DNA of 7,786 nt, taken from Rhodocyclales bacterium (GTDB lineage: Bacteria; Pseudomonadota; Gammaproteobacteria; Burkholderiales; Rhodocyclaceae). Location of the stretch: positions 1-7,786 of the forward strand of contig JAIOPW010000185.1 of NCBI GenBank assembly GCA_021413665.1, written 5' to 3'. The notes under the pieces are model-generated. The model made no database searches, was not told the origin of the DNA, and worked only from the letters and a program-made list of their open reading frames with translations. Position 1 is the first letter of the stretch. Each line of letters begins with the position of its first letter. Shown here in pieces: positions 1-6,497 of the stretch. Both the position numbers and the translations under genes were made by a program.

Positions 1-171
1 CCGGATGAAGCTGCCGAGCCAGACCGTACCGCCATGGGGAGCGATGAAGTCGCCATAGACGGTAATGATCAGCGAGTTGGCGCGGGTCGGATGCTGGTCC
101 AGGAAATCATCGACCCATTGGCTGATATGTCGGCTCTTCACGTGTTCCCCGCTATAAAGGTTCGCACCCAT
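1..171 (-). CDS. paaX: PaaX-family transcriptional regulator (N-terminal part, cut by window edge)
   Basis: The minus strand from 171 down to base 1 is open for 57 codons and runs off the window. The peptide contains SLIITVYGDFIAPHGG followed by TVWLGSFIR (about residues 33-57). This matches the start of PaaX, whose N-terminal winged helix has the pattern SLI..LYGD....RGG..WLGSL. PaaX proteins are repressors of phenylacetate catabolism that are released by phenylacetyl-CoA, the substrate of the enzyme encoded by padBCD next door. The gene is divergent from the fdhD-pad operon, the usual layout for a local regulator. The ATG at 171-169 has no clear Shine-Dalgarno sequence. A GTG at 141-139, preceded by GGGGA, would remove ten residues and give a length closer to E. 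coli PaaX, so the start is uncertain. Family membership is seen in the sequence. Control of this operon is inferred. Confidence 0.82.
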   Translation of the reverse strand, partial: MGANLYSGEHVKSRHISQWVDDFLDQHPTRANSLIITVYGDFIAPHGGTVWLGSFIR

Positions 172-243
172 TGTCAGGGGCGGTGAGGCGCGATATTAAG
201 CGAATCTGACGCATCCGATTGGGCTGATTGTATTGGGTTTGAA

Positions 244-263
244 TGTATACAGTATGCAGTATA
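244..263. repeat. Palindrome TGTATACA and overlapping inverted repeat, candidate operator
   Basis: Bases 244-251 form a perfect 8-base palindrome, TGTATACA. It overlaps a second inverted repeat, TATAC (246-250) with GTATA (259-263), separated by eight bases. The element sits in the middle of the divergent intergenic region, where a regulator could act on both promoters. The repeats are seen directly. Binding by the PaaX-type protein or any other regulator is a guess. Confidence 0.4.
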
Positions 264-273
264 AGATAACTCT

Positions 274-317
274 AATGTGATACAAAATGCTTGCATTGTT
301 GTCTATAAAAATGTATC
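274..317. repeat. Nested inverted repeats, candidate operator
   Basis: The outer arms are GATACA (279-284) and TGTATC (312-317), a perfect 6-base pair. Inside them is an imperfect hairpin: AATGC (286-290), a TT loop and GCATT (293-297), extended by ACAA (282-285) against TTGT (299-302) with one bulged G at 298. The sequence AATGTGATACAAAAT at 274-288 agrees at 11 of 15 positions with the E. coli PaaX operator consensus as I recall it (WWTRTGATTCGYGWT). The second half matches poorly, so this is a candidate only. Confidence 0.35.
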
Positions 318-359
318 GTTATTGAAGTAGGGGTAAATTCAGTCCCTGCACTTCCATGC

Positions 360-366
360 GAGGTGG
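360..366 (+). promoter_or_regulatory. Ribosome binding site deciding the fdhD start
   Basis: GAGG at 360-363 lies five bases before the ATG at 369. An in-frame GTG at 363 overlaps this Shine-Dalgarno sequence and would have no binding site of its own, so the ATG at 369 is preferred. Confidence 0.6.
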
Positions 367-368
367 CA

Positions 369-1184
369 ATGCAACACGAGGCTGTCATTGGCGGCGAGGC
401 ACACCAAAGCTACGGCGTACAGCGCTGGGCGGGTGGCGTCGTCACCCATCGGGTCGACACGGTGGCCGAAGAGGTGCCGGTGGCGCTGGTGTTCAACGGC
501 ATCTCCCACGCAGTCATGCTGGCCACCCCCCGCGACCTTGAAGACTTCGCGGTGGGCTTCAGCCTGAGCGAGTGCATCGTCGGTCGCGCCGGCGAGATCC
601 TCGATCTGGAGATCGTGGAACAGAGGAACGGCATCGAAGTTCATATGCAACTCTCCGCGCAACGTGCCCATATCCTCAAGGAGCATCGGCGAACTCTGGC
701 CGGTCGTACCGGTTGCGGCCTGTGCGGCACGGAAAGCCTCGATCAACTGGCGAAACGGGTGGCTACGGTTCAGTCTTCCGCCGTTTTGAGCCAGGGTGCC
801 CTGCCGCGTGCGCTGTCCGGCTTGCAGGACATGCAGCACCTGTTTCACCTGACGGGCGCGGTTCACGCAGCCGCCTGGTGCGACTTCGATGGCCGCATCG
901 ATCTGGTGCGGGAAGACGTGGGGCGCCATAACGCGCTCGACAAAGTGATCGGCGCCCTGGCGGCCCGGGGCACGACGTTCGACAGCGGTTTTGTCCTCAT
1001 GACCAGTCGCGCCAGTTATGAAATCGTGCAAAAGACAGCGGCCGTCGGCATCGCGGTAGTAGCCGCCGTTTCCGCGCCCACCGGGATGGCGGTACGGATG
1101 GCGGTCGACTCGGGTGTCACGCTCATCGGCTTTGTCCGGGGCGAGCGGCACTGTGTCTATTCGCATCCTGAACGCGTTCATTAG
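369..1184 (+). CDS. fdhD: FdhD, molybdenum cofactor sulfurtransferase
   Basis: The 271-residue product has the full length of FdhD (E. coli FdhD is 277). FdhD takes sulfur from the cysteine desulfurase IscS and passes it to the bis-MGD cofactor of formate dehydrogenases, giving a terminal sulfido ligand on the metal. Family hallmarks are visible in order: the CGLCG motif at about residues 116-120 holding the two sulfur-carrying cysteines C116 and C119, then EDVGRHNALDKVIGAL, then TSRASYEIVQK, then VSAPTGMA and the C-terminal GFVRGER. No family motif looks missing. The gene is the first of the operon and ends only 15 bases before the padB start. This suggests that its client here is PadB rather than a formate dehydrogenase, none of which is visible in the window. 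The family is certain; the client is inferred. Confidence 0.95.
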   Translation: MQHEAVIGGEAHQSYGVQRWAGGVVTHRVDTVAEEVPVALVFNGISHAVMLATPRDLEDFAVGFSLSECIVGRAGEILDLEIVEQRNGIEVHMQLSAQRAHILKEHRRTLAGRTGCGLCGTESLDQLAKRVATVQSSAVLSQGALPRALSGLQDMQHLFHLTGAVHAAAWCDFDGRIDLVREDVGRHNALDKVIGALAARGTTFDSGFVLMTSRASYEIVQKTAAVGIAVVAAVSAPTGMAVRMAVDSGVTLIGFVRGERHCVYSHPERVH

Positions 1185-1186
1185 TC

Positions 1187-1192
1187 GAGGGA
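1187..1192 (+). promoter_or_regulatory. Ribosome binding site deciding the padB start
   Basis: GAGGGA at 1187-1192 is one base before the ATG at 1194 and seven bases before the in-frame ATG at 1200. The spacing favours 1200. Using 1194 would add only Met-Ser to the protein. Confidence 0.5.
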
Positions 1193-1199
1193 AATGAGC

Positions 1200-3959
1200 A
1201 TGCAAACAGCCGAACCGAAGTCCGTCAAGCGCATTCCAACTTACTGTTACAACTGCGTTTCCGGCCCTGATTTCATGACCGTCAAGGTGGTCGACGGCGT
1301 TGCCACCGAGATCGAACCCAATTTCGCGGCGGAAAACGTTCATCCGGCCAAGGGCAAGGTCTGCGTCAAGGCCTACGGCCTGGTGCAGAAAACCTACAAC
1401 CCGAACCGTATTCTGGCGCCGATGAAACGGACCAACCCCAAGAAGGGGCGCGACGAGGATCCCGGGTTTGTCCCCATTTCCTGGGATGAGGCGCTCGACA
1501 CGATCGCCGAAAGACTCAAGGCGACGCGCGCCAGGGGCGTCATCGACGAGTCCGGCGTGCCGCGCCTTGCCGCCTCGTTCGGTCATGGCGGCACGCCCGC
1601 CATGTACATGGGCACGTTCCCGGCGTTTCTTGCCGCCTGGGGCCCGATCGATTTCAGCTTCGGCTCGGGTCAGGGGGTCAAGTGCGTTCACTCGGAACAT
1701 CTCTACGGCGAGTTCTGGCACCGGGCCTTTACGGTCGCGGGTGACACAACTTCTTCGCAATACGTGATTTCGCTCGGCGCCAATGTCGAGTCGTCGGGAG
1801 GCCCCTGTGCCGTGACCCGACACGCCGATGCGCGGATTCGTGGCTACAAGCGGGTGCAGGTCGAGCCGCACCTTTCGGTGACCGGTGCCTGCTCGGCGGA
1901 GTGGGTGCCGATCCGGCCGAAGACCGACCCGGCCTTCATGTTTGCTCTGTTGCACGTGATGCTGATCGAGCACAATCAGGATGAACTGGATGTGCCCTTC
2001 CTGCGCGACAGGACCTCATCACCCTACCTGGTTGGTCCCGACGGGCTCTACCTGCGTGATGCCGCGACGCGCAAGCCGCTGATCTGGGATCCGGCGCGGA
2101 ACATTGCGGTTGCCTTTGATACCGCTGGTGTCGTTCCCGCTCTGGCCGGGTGTTTCCCGGTTTCGGGTGCGATCAGCGTCAATGCGGATGATGCGGTCCG
2201 CGACATGGGCAACGTCGAGGGCGTTACCGCGTTTTCCAAGCTGGTCGAGCACATCGGCAAATATTCGCCGGAATGGGCGGCAGGCATTTGCGACGTGCCG
2301 GCCGCGACCATCCGCCGCATTGCCAACGAATATCTGGAGGCCGCCAGCGTCGGTGCCACCACGGTGATCGATGGCGTCACGCTGCCCTTGCGGCCGGTTG
2401 CGGTGATCCTCGGCAAGTCGGTCAACAACGGCTGGGGCGCCTACGAATGCTGCTGGGCACGCACCATGTTGGCGGTGCTGGTGGGCGCGCTGGAGAACCC
2501 CGGTGGCACGATCGGCACCACGGTGCGCCTGAATCGCCCCCACGACAACCGGCACAAGAGCGTGCTGGCCGGCGAAGATGGTTTCATGGCGCAGAAATTC
2601 AACCCGACCGACAAGGCGAATTGGGTCGCCAGGCCGACCGGGCGCAACATGCACCGCACGCTGGTGCCCATCGTCGGCAATACGGCATGGAGCCAGGCGC
2701 TCGGCCCGACTCAACTGGCCTGGATGTTCCAGCGCGAGCAGCCCTCACCCGACATGCCAAAGCCGACGCTGCCGGATGTCTGGTTCATCTATCGCACCAA
2801 TCCCGCGATTTCCTTCTGGGATACGCCGACCCTGGTCAAGACCATCGCGACTTTTCCGTTTACCGTCGCTTTTGCCTACACGCTGGACGAGACCAACTAC
2901 ATGGCAGACCTGTTGCTGCCGGAGGCGACCGACCTCGAATCGGTGCAGATGATTCGCGTCGGCGGCACCAAGTTCATGGAACAGTTCTGGGACCACAAGG
3001 GTGTCGCCTTGCGCCAGCCTGCCGTGGCGGCCCAGGGCGATACGCGAGACTTCAGCTGGGTCAGCACGCAATTGGCCAGCCGCATGGGTCTGCTGACGGA
3101 ATACAACGATGCGATCAACCGGGGTGCGGCTGGCGTCTCGCCGCTGAAAGGCGCCAACTACGATTTCAGCCTCGATCCGACGAAAGAGCACAGTCCCGAG
3201 ACAATCTGGGACGCCGTGTGCCGTGCCTCGACGACATCCCTGTCGGAGGGCCGTGAAACCCACGACCTGGAGTGGTTCAAGGAGCATGGCTTCTACACCG
3301 TGCCAATGTCGCGCCTGGAGTGGTATCTGAGCCCGACCATGGAAAAGATGGGCTTGCGTTATGAATTGCCCTATCAGGAGCGCCTGCTGCGCGTCGGCCG
3401 CGAACTCGGGAATCGCCTCCACGAGCACAAGATGTCCTGGTGGGACGAGCAACTGTCCGAGTATGCCGCGCTGCCGGAATGGCACGACGTGCCGGGGCGC
3501 TGGGATGCGGCGCTGGTCAATGCCGGGGCGAAGGTCGAGGATTTTCCGCTCTGGCTGCTGGCGAGCAAGAGCATGCAGTACCACGCCGGCGGCAACGTCG
3601 GCATCGAACTGATGCGCGAGGTTTCGCAGAACATCCGCGGCCACTCAGGCGTCATCATCAACGCCAGCACGGCGGCGCGTTACGGCATCGCCGAAGGCGA
3701 TCGCGTCGAGGTTCGTTCACATATCGGGGCGACTTACGGCGCGGCGGTGCTGGCTCAGGGAGTACGCCCCGATACCTTGGTGATACTCGGACAGTTCGAC
3801 CACTGGGCGCAGCCGTTTGCCAAGGACCTGGACATGCCCAGCCTGAACACCATCGCGCCGATGTCACTGGAGCTGACCGATGCCACGGGCTCCGGTTCCG
3901 ATGTGGTCAAGGTCCAATTGCGCAAGATGGAAGGGCGTATGGAAGGAGTGCAGGCATGA
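1200..3959 (+). CDS. padB: Phenylacetyl-CoA:acceptor oxidoreductase, molybdopterin catalytic subunit PadB
   Basis: The 919-residue product (921 if the ATG at 1194 is used) is a DMSO-reductase-family bis-MGD oxidoreductase. Together with PadC and PadD it should oxidise phenylacetyl-CoA to phenylglyoxylate, a four-electron alpha-oxidation using water, with quinone as acceptor. An N-terminal Fe-S domain has cysteines at 16, 19 and 55. The usual third cysteine of CxxCxxxC is absent: position 23 is Pro, followed by Asp24. The first MGD-binding part includes ISWDEAL near residue 95, and WVPIRPKTD at 235-243 is the common cofactor-binding motif. Cys162, in the segment GVKCVHSEH, is the best candidate for the metal ligand. 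The C-terminal molydopterin dinucleotide-binding domain spans roughly 784-913 and begins LWLLASKSMQYHAGG. There is no twin-arginine signal peptide, so the protein should stay in the cytoplasm. The stop codon overlaps the padC start. The family is certain. The substrate is inferred from the padEFG context and the PaaX-type gene. Confidence 0.88.
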   Translation: MQTAEPKSVKRIPTYCYNCVSGPDFMTVKVVDGVATEIEPNFAAENVHPAKGKVCVKAYGLVQKTYNPNRILAPMKRTNPKKGRDEDPGFVPISWDEALDTIAERLKATRARGVIDESGVPRLAASFGHGGTPAMYMGTFPAFLAAWGPIDFSFGSGQGVKCVHSEHLYGEFWHRAFTVAGDTTSSQYVISLGANVESSGGPCAVTRHADARIRGYKRVQVEPHLSVTGACSAEWVPIRPKTDPAFMFALLHVMLIEHNQDELDVPFLRDRTSSPYLVGPDGLYLRDAATRKPLIWDPARNIAVAFDTAGVVPALAGCFPVSGAISVNADDAVRDMGNVEGVTAFSKLVEHIGKYSPEWAAGICDVPAATIRRIANEYLEAASVGATTVIDGVTLPLRPVAVILGKSVNNGWGAYECCWARTMLAVLVGALENPGGTIGTTVRLNRPHDNRHKSVLAGEDGFMAQKFNPTDKANWVARPTGRNMHRTLVPIVGNTAWSQALGPTQLAWMFQREQPSPDMPKPTLPDVWFIYRTNPAISFWDTPTLVKTIATFPFTVAFAYTLDETNYMADLLLPEATDLESVQMIRVGGTKFMEQFWDHKGVALRQPAVAAQGDTRDFSWVSTQLASRMGLLTEYNDAINRGAAGVSPLKGANYDFSLDPTKEHSPETIWDAVCRASTTSLSEGRETHDLEWFKEHGFYTVPMSRLEWYLSPTMEKMGLRYELPYQERLLRVGRELGNRLHEHKMSWWDEQLSEYAALPEWHDVPGRWDAALVNAGAKVEDFPLWLLASKSMQYHAGGNVGIELMREVSQNIRGHSGVIINASTAARYGIAEGDRVEVRSHIGATYGAAVLAQGVRPDTLVILGQFDHWAQPFAKDLDMPSLNTIAPMSLELTDATGSGSDVVKVQLRKMEGRMEGVQA

Positions 3960-4603
3960 CCCGCTATGTGACCACCATCGACCTGCGCCGCTGCGTCGGC
4001 TGCCAGACCTGTACCGCGGCCTGCAAGGGAGCCAATGCGACACCGCCGGGAATCCAGTGGCGGCGCGTGCTGGACATCGAGACCGGGGAGTTTCCCGATG
4101 TGCGCCGCACATTCCTGCCCATGGCCTGCATGCATTGCGCCAATCCTCCCTGCGAGGAAGTCTGCCCGACCAAGGCCACCACAAAGCGCGCCGACGGCCT
4201 GGTGGCCATCGACTACGACCTGTGCATCGGCTGCGCCAACTGCGTCATGGCCTGTCCCTACGATGCACGCTCGATCGTCCATGCCGCGCACTTCTCGTAC
4301 GGCGACAAGCCGCTTCCTTCCGAGGCAATGCGCTTCGATCCGGCGCGCGTTGCGGTTTCGATGAAATGCACCTTCTGCGTAGACCGCATCGACGAGGCCG
4401 CGGTCACAGGGCGAATCCCCGGTGTTCATCCCGAAGTGACCCCGGCCTGCGTCAACTCATGCATTTCGGGCGCCATGGAATTCGGCGACATCGAAGACCC
4501 TGAAAGCAATGTCAGTCGCTTGCTGGCCGGCACGCAGCATTTCCGCATGCATGAGGAACTTGGCACCGAGCCGGGCGTTTATTACCTATGGGATCAGTCA
4601 TGA
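3956..4603 (+). CDS. padC: Phenylacetyl-CoA:acceptor oxidoreductase, iron-sulfur subunit PadC
   Basis: This is a 215-residue DmsB/PsrB/NrfC-type electron-transfer protein that carries electrons from the PadB cofactor to the membrane subunit. Sixteen cysteines fall in four groups: C13, C16, C19, C23; C58, C61, C66, C70; C90, C93, C96, C100; and C138, C141, C165, C169. This is the full set for four [4Fe-4S] clusters, with no Trp or other replacement at the third group as seen in NarH. The start overlaps the padB stop in an ATGA and is preceded by GGAAGGAG seven bases upstream (3941-3948), so it is translationally coupled to padB. There is no signal peptide, in agreement with a cytoplasm-facing complex. 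The family is certain; the padC name rests on context. Confidence 0.9.
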   Translation: MTRYVTTIDLRRCVGCQTCTAACKGANATPPGIQWRRVLDIETGEFPDVRRTFLPMACMHCANPPCEEVCPTKATTKRADGLVAIDYDLCIGCANCVMACPYDARSIVHAAHFSYGDKPLPSEAMRFDPARVAVSMKCTFCVDRIDEAAVTGRIPGVHPEVTPACVNSCISGAMEFGDIEDPESNVSRLLAGTQHFRMHEELGTEPGVYYLWDQS

Positions 4604-5520
4604 ACAAGCCGATCAAGAAAATGCCCGACCTGGTATCGCCGCGCCAGCAGCGCAACTGGGATTGGCGCGCGGCGGCCAATTTCATTGCCGGCGGCGCGGG
4701 TGGAGGCCTGCTGCTGTTCACGGCACTGGCCGGTCTCGACGCCTTCGCCACCCGTGCGGCAATCCTTCTTGGTTTGGTCCTGATCGCCAGCGGACTTACC
4801 TGCGTCTGGTTTGAAATCGGCCGACCCTGGCGGGCTTTGAACGTCTACAAGCACTTTGCCACGTCCTGGATGACGCGCGAGGCTGTGGTGGCCGTGGGAG
4901 TATTTGGTGCGGGCGGCCTGGCTTTCCTGACCTTGGCGCCTTCCCTGGTTTTCCTGTCGGGTGTGCTGGGCCTGACTTTTCTCTACAGCCAGGCCCGGAT
5001 TCTGGCGGCCAACAAGGGCATCCCGTCGTGGCGACATCCGGCGAGCGTCCCGCTGATGGTGGCAACCGGACTTGCTGAAGGTGCCGGATTTCTGGTTGTC
5101 GTGGCTGCGTTTGGAACATCGGCAACCAGTCCCTGGATTCTGGCCGGACTGATCGTCATCGTTTCTGTTCGGGCCTGGATATGGAAAACATACCTGGCCG
5201 GGCTGACGGTCGGGGGGGCGCCGGAGGGAGCCTTGCGCATCCTCAACGCGACCGGACCGCGGTTTGTGCTCGTCGGTCATGTCCTGCCTGCACTGCTGGT
5301 CGTGGCGGCGCTCGCGGGGATGCCTGCGCGTGCGGCGCTGTCGGTGGCGGCTGGCCTGCTGGTGGTTGCCGGCGGCTGGGTGCTGAAGTTCATCCTGGTG
5401 CGGCGCGCGGCATTCACCCAGGGCTTGGCACTACGGCACCTGCCGGTGCGTGGGCAGGGTCCGGCCGGTCCCGCCACCAAACCGGGTTGGAAGACAATCG
5501 CCGGGACGAATCGGGTATAA
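4600..5520 (+). CDS. padD: Phenylacetyl-CoA:acceptor oxidoreductase, membrane anchor subunit PadD
   Basis: The 306-residue protein is very hydrophobic, with about eight predicted membrane segments. They begin near residues 27, 53, 95 and 116, and four more lie in the second half. After the second segment comes FEIGRPWRAL followed by SWMTREA (residues 71-95), which matches the HLGRP...SWLSRE signature of the DmsC/NrfD-type anchors of molybdoenzymes. It should hold PadBC on the membrane and pass electrons to ubiquinone. The ATG at 4600 overlaps the padC stop (ATGA), copying the padB-padC junction, and has GGGA at 4590-4593 upstream. The in-frame ATG at 4588 has no Shine-Dalgarno sequence, so 4600 is chosen. 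The C-terminal tail after about residue 270 is basic and probably cytoplasmic. Confidence 0.87.
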   Translation: MNKPIKKMPDLVSPRQQRNWDWRAAANFIAGGAGGGLLLFTALAGLDAFATRAAILLGLVLIASGLTCVWFEIGRPWRALNVYKHFATSWMTREAVVAVGVFGAGGLAFLTLAPSLVFLSGVLGLTFLYSQARILAANKGIPSWRHPASVPLMVATGLAEGAGFLVVVAAFGTSATSPWILAGLIVIVSVRAWIWKTYLAGLTVGGAPEGALRILNATGPRFVLVGHVLPALLVVAALAGMPARAALSVAAGLLVVAGGWVLKFILVRRAAFTQGLALRHLPVRGQGPAGPATKPGWKTIAGTNRV

Positions 5521-5583
5521 CGCAGTTCCGGCAGCAAATTACCAGATGAGACCAATGAGTCCCATCACACTGGAGGAGACTTG
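5521..5583 (+). promoter_or_regulatory. padD-padE spacer with strong ribosome binding site
   Basis: This 63-base gap separates the genes of the two enzymes. It ends in GGAGGAG (5572-5578), five bases before the padE ATG, so padE starts translation independently instead of by coupling. No hairpin followed by a T run is present, so there is no sign of a terminator. No convincing promoter is visible. Confidence 0.55.
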
Positions 5584-6156
5584 ATGTACGAGGTACGCTT
5601 TCATGGCCGGGGCGGACAGGGCGCCGTTACGGCGGCCGCGATGCTGGCTGCCGCACTGCTGGAAGAAGGCAAGTACGCAGTGTCGATCCCGTCCTTCGGC
5701 TTCGAACGGCGGGGTGCTCCCGTGGTGTCCTTCCTGCGCTGCAGCGACCGCGAGATTCGCCAGTTGACCAACATCTACACACCCGATTGCCTGATCTGCG
5801 TCGACCCGACGCTGGCGAAGTCGGTCGATATCTTTGCCGGCCTCAAGCCGGGCGGGACGCTTGTTCAGGCCACGCACCGGCCACTGGACCAAGTCGCGGT
5901 CTCCGCTGCGGTGGGCCGGGTGGGCCTCTGCGATGCGATCGGAATTGCGTTGCAGATATTCAATAAGCCGATCACCAACACGCTGATGCTTGGTGCGTTT
6001 GCCCGGACCACCGGCATCGTCTCGCTGGACGCGCTGAAGCGCTCGCTGGAAGATTCCGATTTCCGTGACGCCGGTCTGAAGCAGAACATGGTCGCGCTGG
6101 AACGTGGCTACAACGAGACGACGGTGCACACCATCGAGCGGAGGGTTGCCGCATGA
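5584..6156 (+). CDS. padE: Phenylglyoxylate dehydrogenase, gamma subunit PadE
   Basis: The 190-residue product belongs to the gamma-subunit family of pyruvate/2-oxoacid:ferredoxin oxidoreductases. It begins MYEVRFHGRGGQGAVTAA, the typical gamma start with GRGGQG at 8-13. It then has PSFGFERRGAPV, in which the FGxExRGxP pattern is a family hallmark, and a later ITNTLMLGAFARTTG segment. In the assembled enzyme this domain helps close the CoA-binding active site. The reaction is phenylglyoxylate plus CoA to benzoyl-CoA plus CO2. The ATG at 5584 has a near-ideal Shine-Dalgarno sequence, whereas the upstream in-frame TTG at 5581 would lie too close to it. The gene overlaps padF by ATGA. The family is certain. 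Phenylglyoxylate as substrate follows from linkage to padBCD. Confidence 0.88.
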   Translation: MYEVRFHGRGGQGAVTAAAMLAAALLEEGKYAVSIPSFGFERRGAPVVSFLRCSDREIRQLTNIYTPDCLICVDPTLAKSVDIFAGLKPGGTLVQATHRPLDQVAVSAAVGRVGLCDAIGIALQIFNKPITNTLMLGAFARTTGIVSLDALKRSLEDSDFRDAGLKQNMVALERGYNETTVHTIERRVAA

Positions 6157-6452
6157 GCAGGCACAACAGCTACCCGATGTTCAATCTGGCACTGGCCAAC
6201 GTGCCGGACGACCTGAGCCCCGTCGCCACCGAAATGAGCCCGATGCTGCCCGGCGACTGGCGCAGCATGCGGCCGGTGGTCGATCGCGACAAATGCGTGA
6301 AGTGCGCCGTGTGCTGGCTGTATTGCCCGGTGCAATGCGTCGAGGAAAAGCCGGCCTGGTTCGATTTCAACCTGAAGACCTGCAAGGGTTGCGGCATCTG
6401 CGCCACCGAATGTCCGCAGCGCGCGATCACCATGATTCCGGAGGCAGTATGA
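6153..6452 (+). CDS. padF: Phenylglyoxylate dehydrogenase, delta (ferredoxin) subunit PadF
   Basis: This is a 99-residue two-[4Fe-4S] ferredoxin subunit of the POR delta type. Cluster one is C48, C51, C54 and C58 followed by Pro. Cluster two is C77, C80, C83 and C87 followed by Pro. C62 is an extra cysteine close to the first group. The 45 residues before the first cluster are typical of POR delta subunits, including the RPVVDRDKC lead-in. The subunit takes electrons from the thiamine centre and passes them to the FAD subunit. The ATG overlaps the padE stop and has GGAGGG (6140-6145) seven bases upstream, so it is coupled to padE. There is a 49-base gap before padG. Confidence 0.9.
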   Translation: MSRHNSYPMFNLALANVPDDLSPVATEMSPMLPGDWRSMRPVVDRDKCVKCAVCWLYCPVQCVEEKPAWFDFNLKTCKGCGICATECPQRAITMIPEAV

Positions 6453-6490
6453 GAGCTCTTTGCCGCCGTGTCGCCAGCGCCGACTTTTCT

Positions 6491-6497
6491 GAGGAGG
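6491..6497 (+). promoter_or_regulatory. Ribosome binding site of padG
   Basis: GAGGAGG ends four bases before the ATG at 6502. It lies in the 49-base padF-padG gap (6453-6501), which holds no other gene, hairpin or T run. It marks padG as separately initiated, unlike the coupled padE-padF pair. Confidence 0.6.

Larger units (their letters stand above)
172..368. promoter_or_regulatory. Divergent intergenic promoter/operator region
   Basis: This 197-base stretch lies between the start codons of the divergent PaaX-type gene and fdhD. It is strikingly AT-rich from about 218 to 335 against GC-rich flanking genes. It holds no ORF of note. It should contain the promoters of both transcripts and the regulator's binding sites. 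The pentamer TGTAT or its complement occurs at 229-233, 244-248, 247-251, 280-284 and 312-316. A TATAAA at 304-309 or a TATCGT at 314-319 (17 bases after TTGCAT at 291-296) could be a -10 element for fdhD, but neither is paired with a good -35 box, so no promoter is called exactly. Confidence 0.6.

Noticed and set aside
291..319. Sigma-70 promoter with TTGCAT and TATCGT, 17-base spacing
   Set aside because: The -35 matches the consensus at only three of six positions and the -10 at four of six. It is too weak to call without transcript data.
218..335. FNR-type (TTGAT-N4-ATCAA) or CRP-type (TGTGA-N6-TCACA) sites
   Set aside because: An FNR-type site would suit an anaerobic operon, but only half-sites occur (for example TGTGA at 276-280). 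No second half lies at the right spacing.
369..1184. fdhD as evidence for a formate dehydrogenase locus, with padB as a formate dehydrogenase alpha subunit
   Set aside because: PadB lacks the complete CxxCxxxC motif and the SeCys/Cys-His-Gly-Pro type active-site context of formate dehydrogenases. The linked POR-type genes and the PaaX-type regulator fit phenylacetyl-CoA oxidation much better.
339..1973. 544-codon open frame on the minus strand across fdhD and the start of padB
   Set aside because: It lies antisense to two well-recognised genes and encodes an Arg/His-rich peptide without family motifs. Long antisense frames are a common by-product of GC-rich codon use.
2273..3256. 327-codon plus-strand frame inside padB
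   Set aside because: It is out of frame within a strongly conserved gene, and its translation is Arg/Gly-rich without motifs.
6452..6459. Palindrome AGAGCTCT just after padF
   Set aside because: It is only eight bases long with no loop or following T run, so it is not a terminator. It is likely chance.
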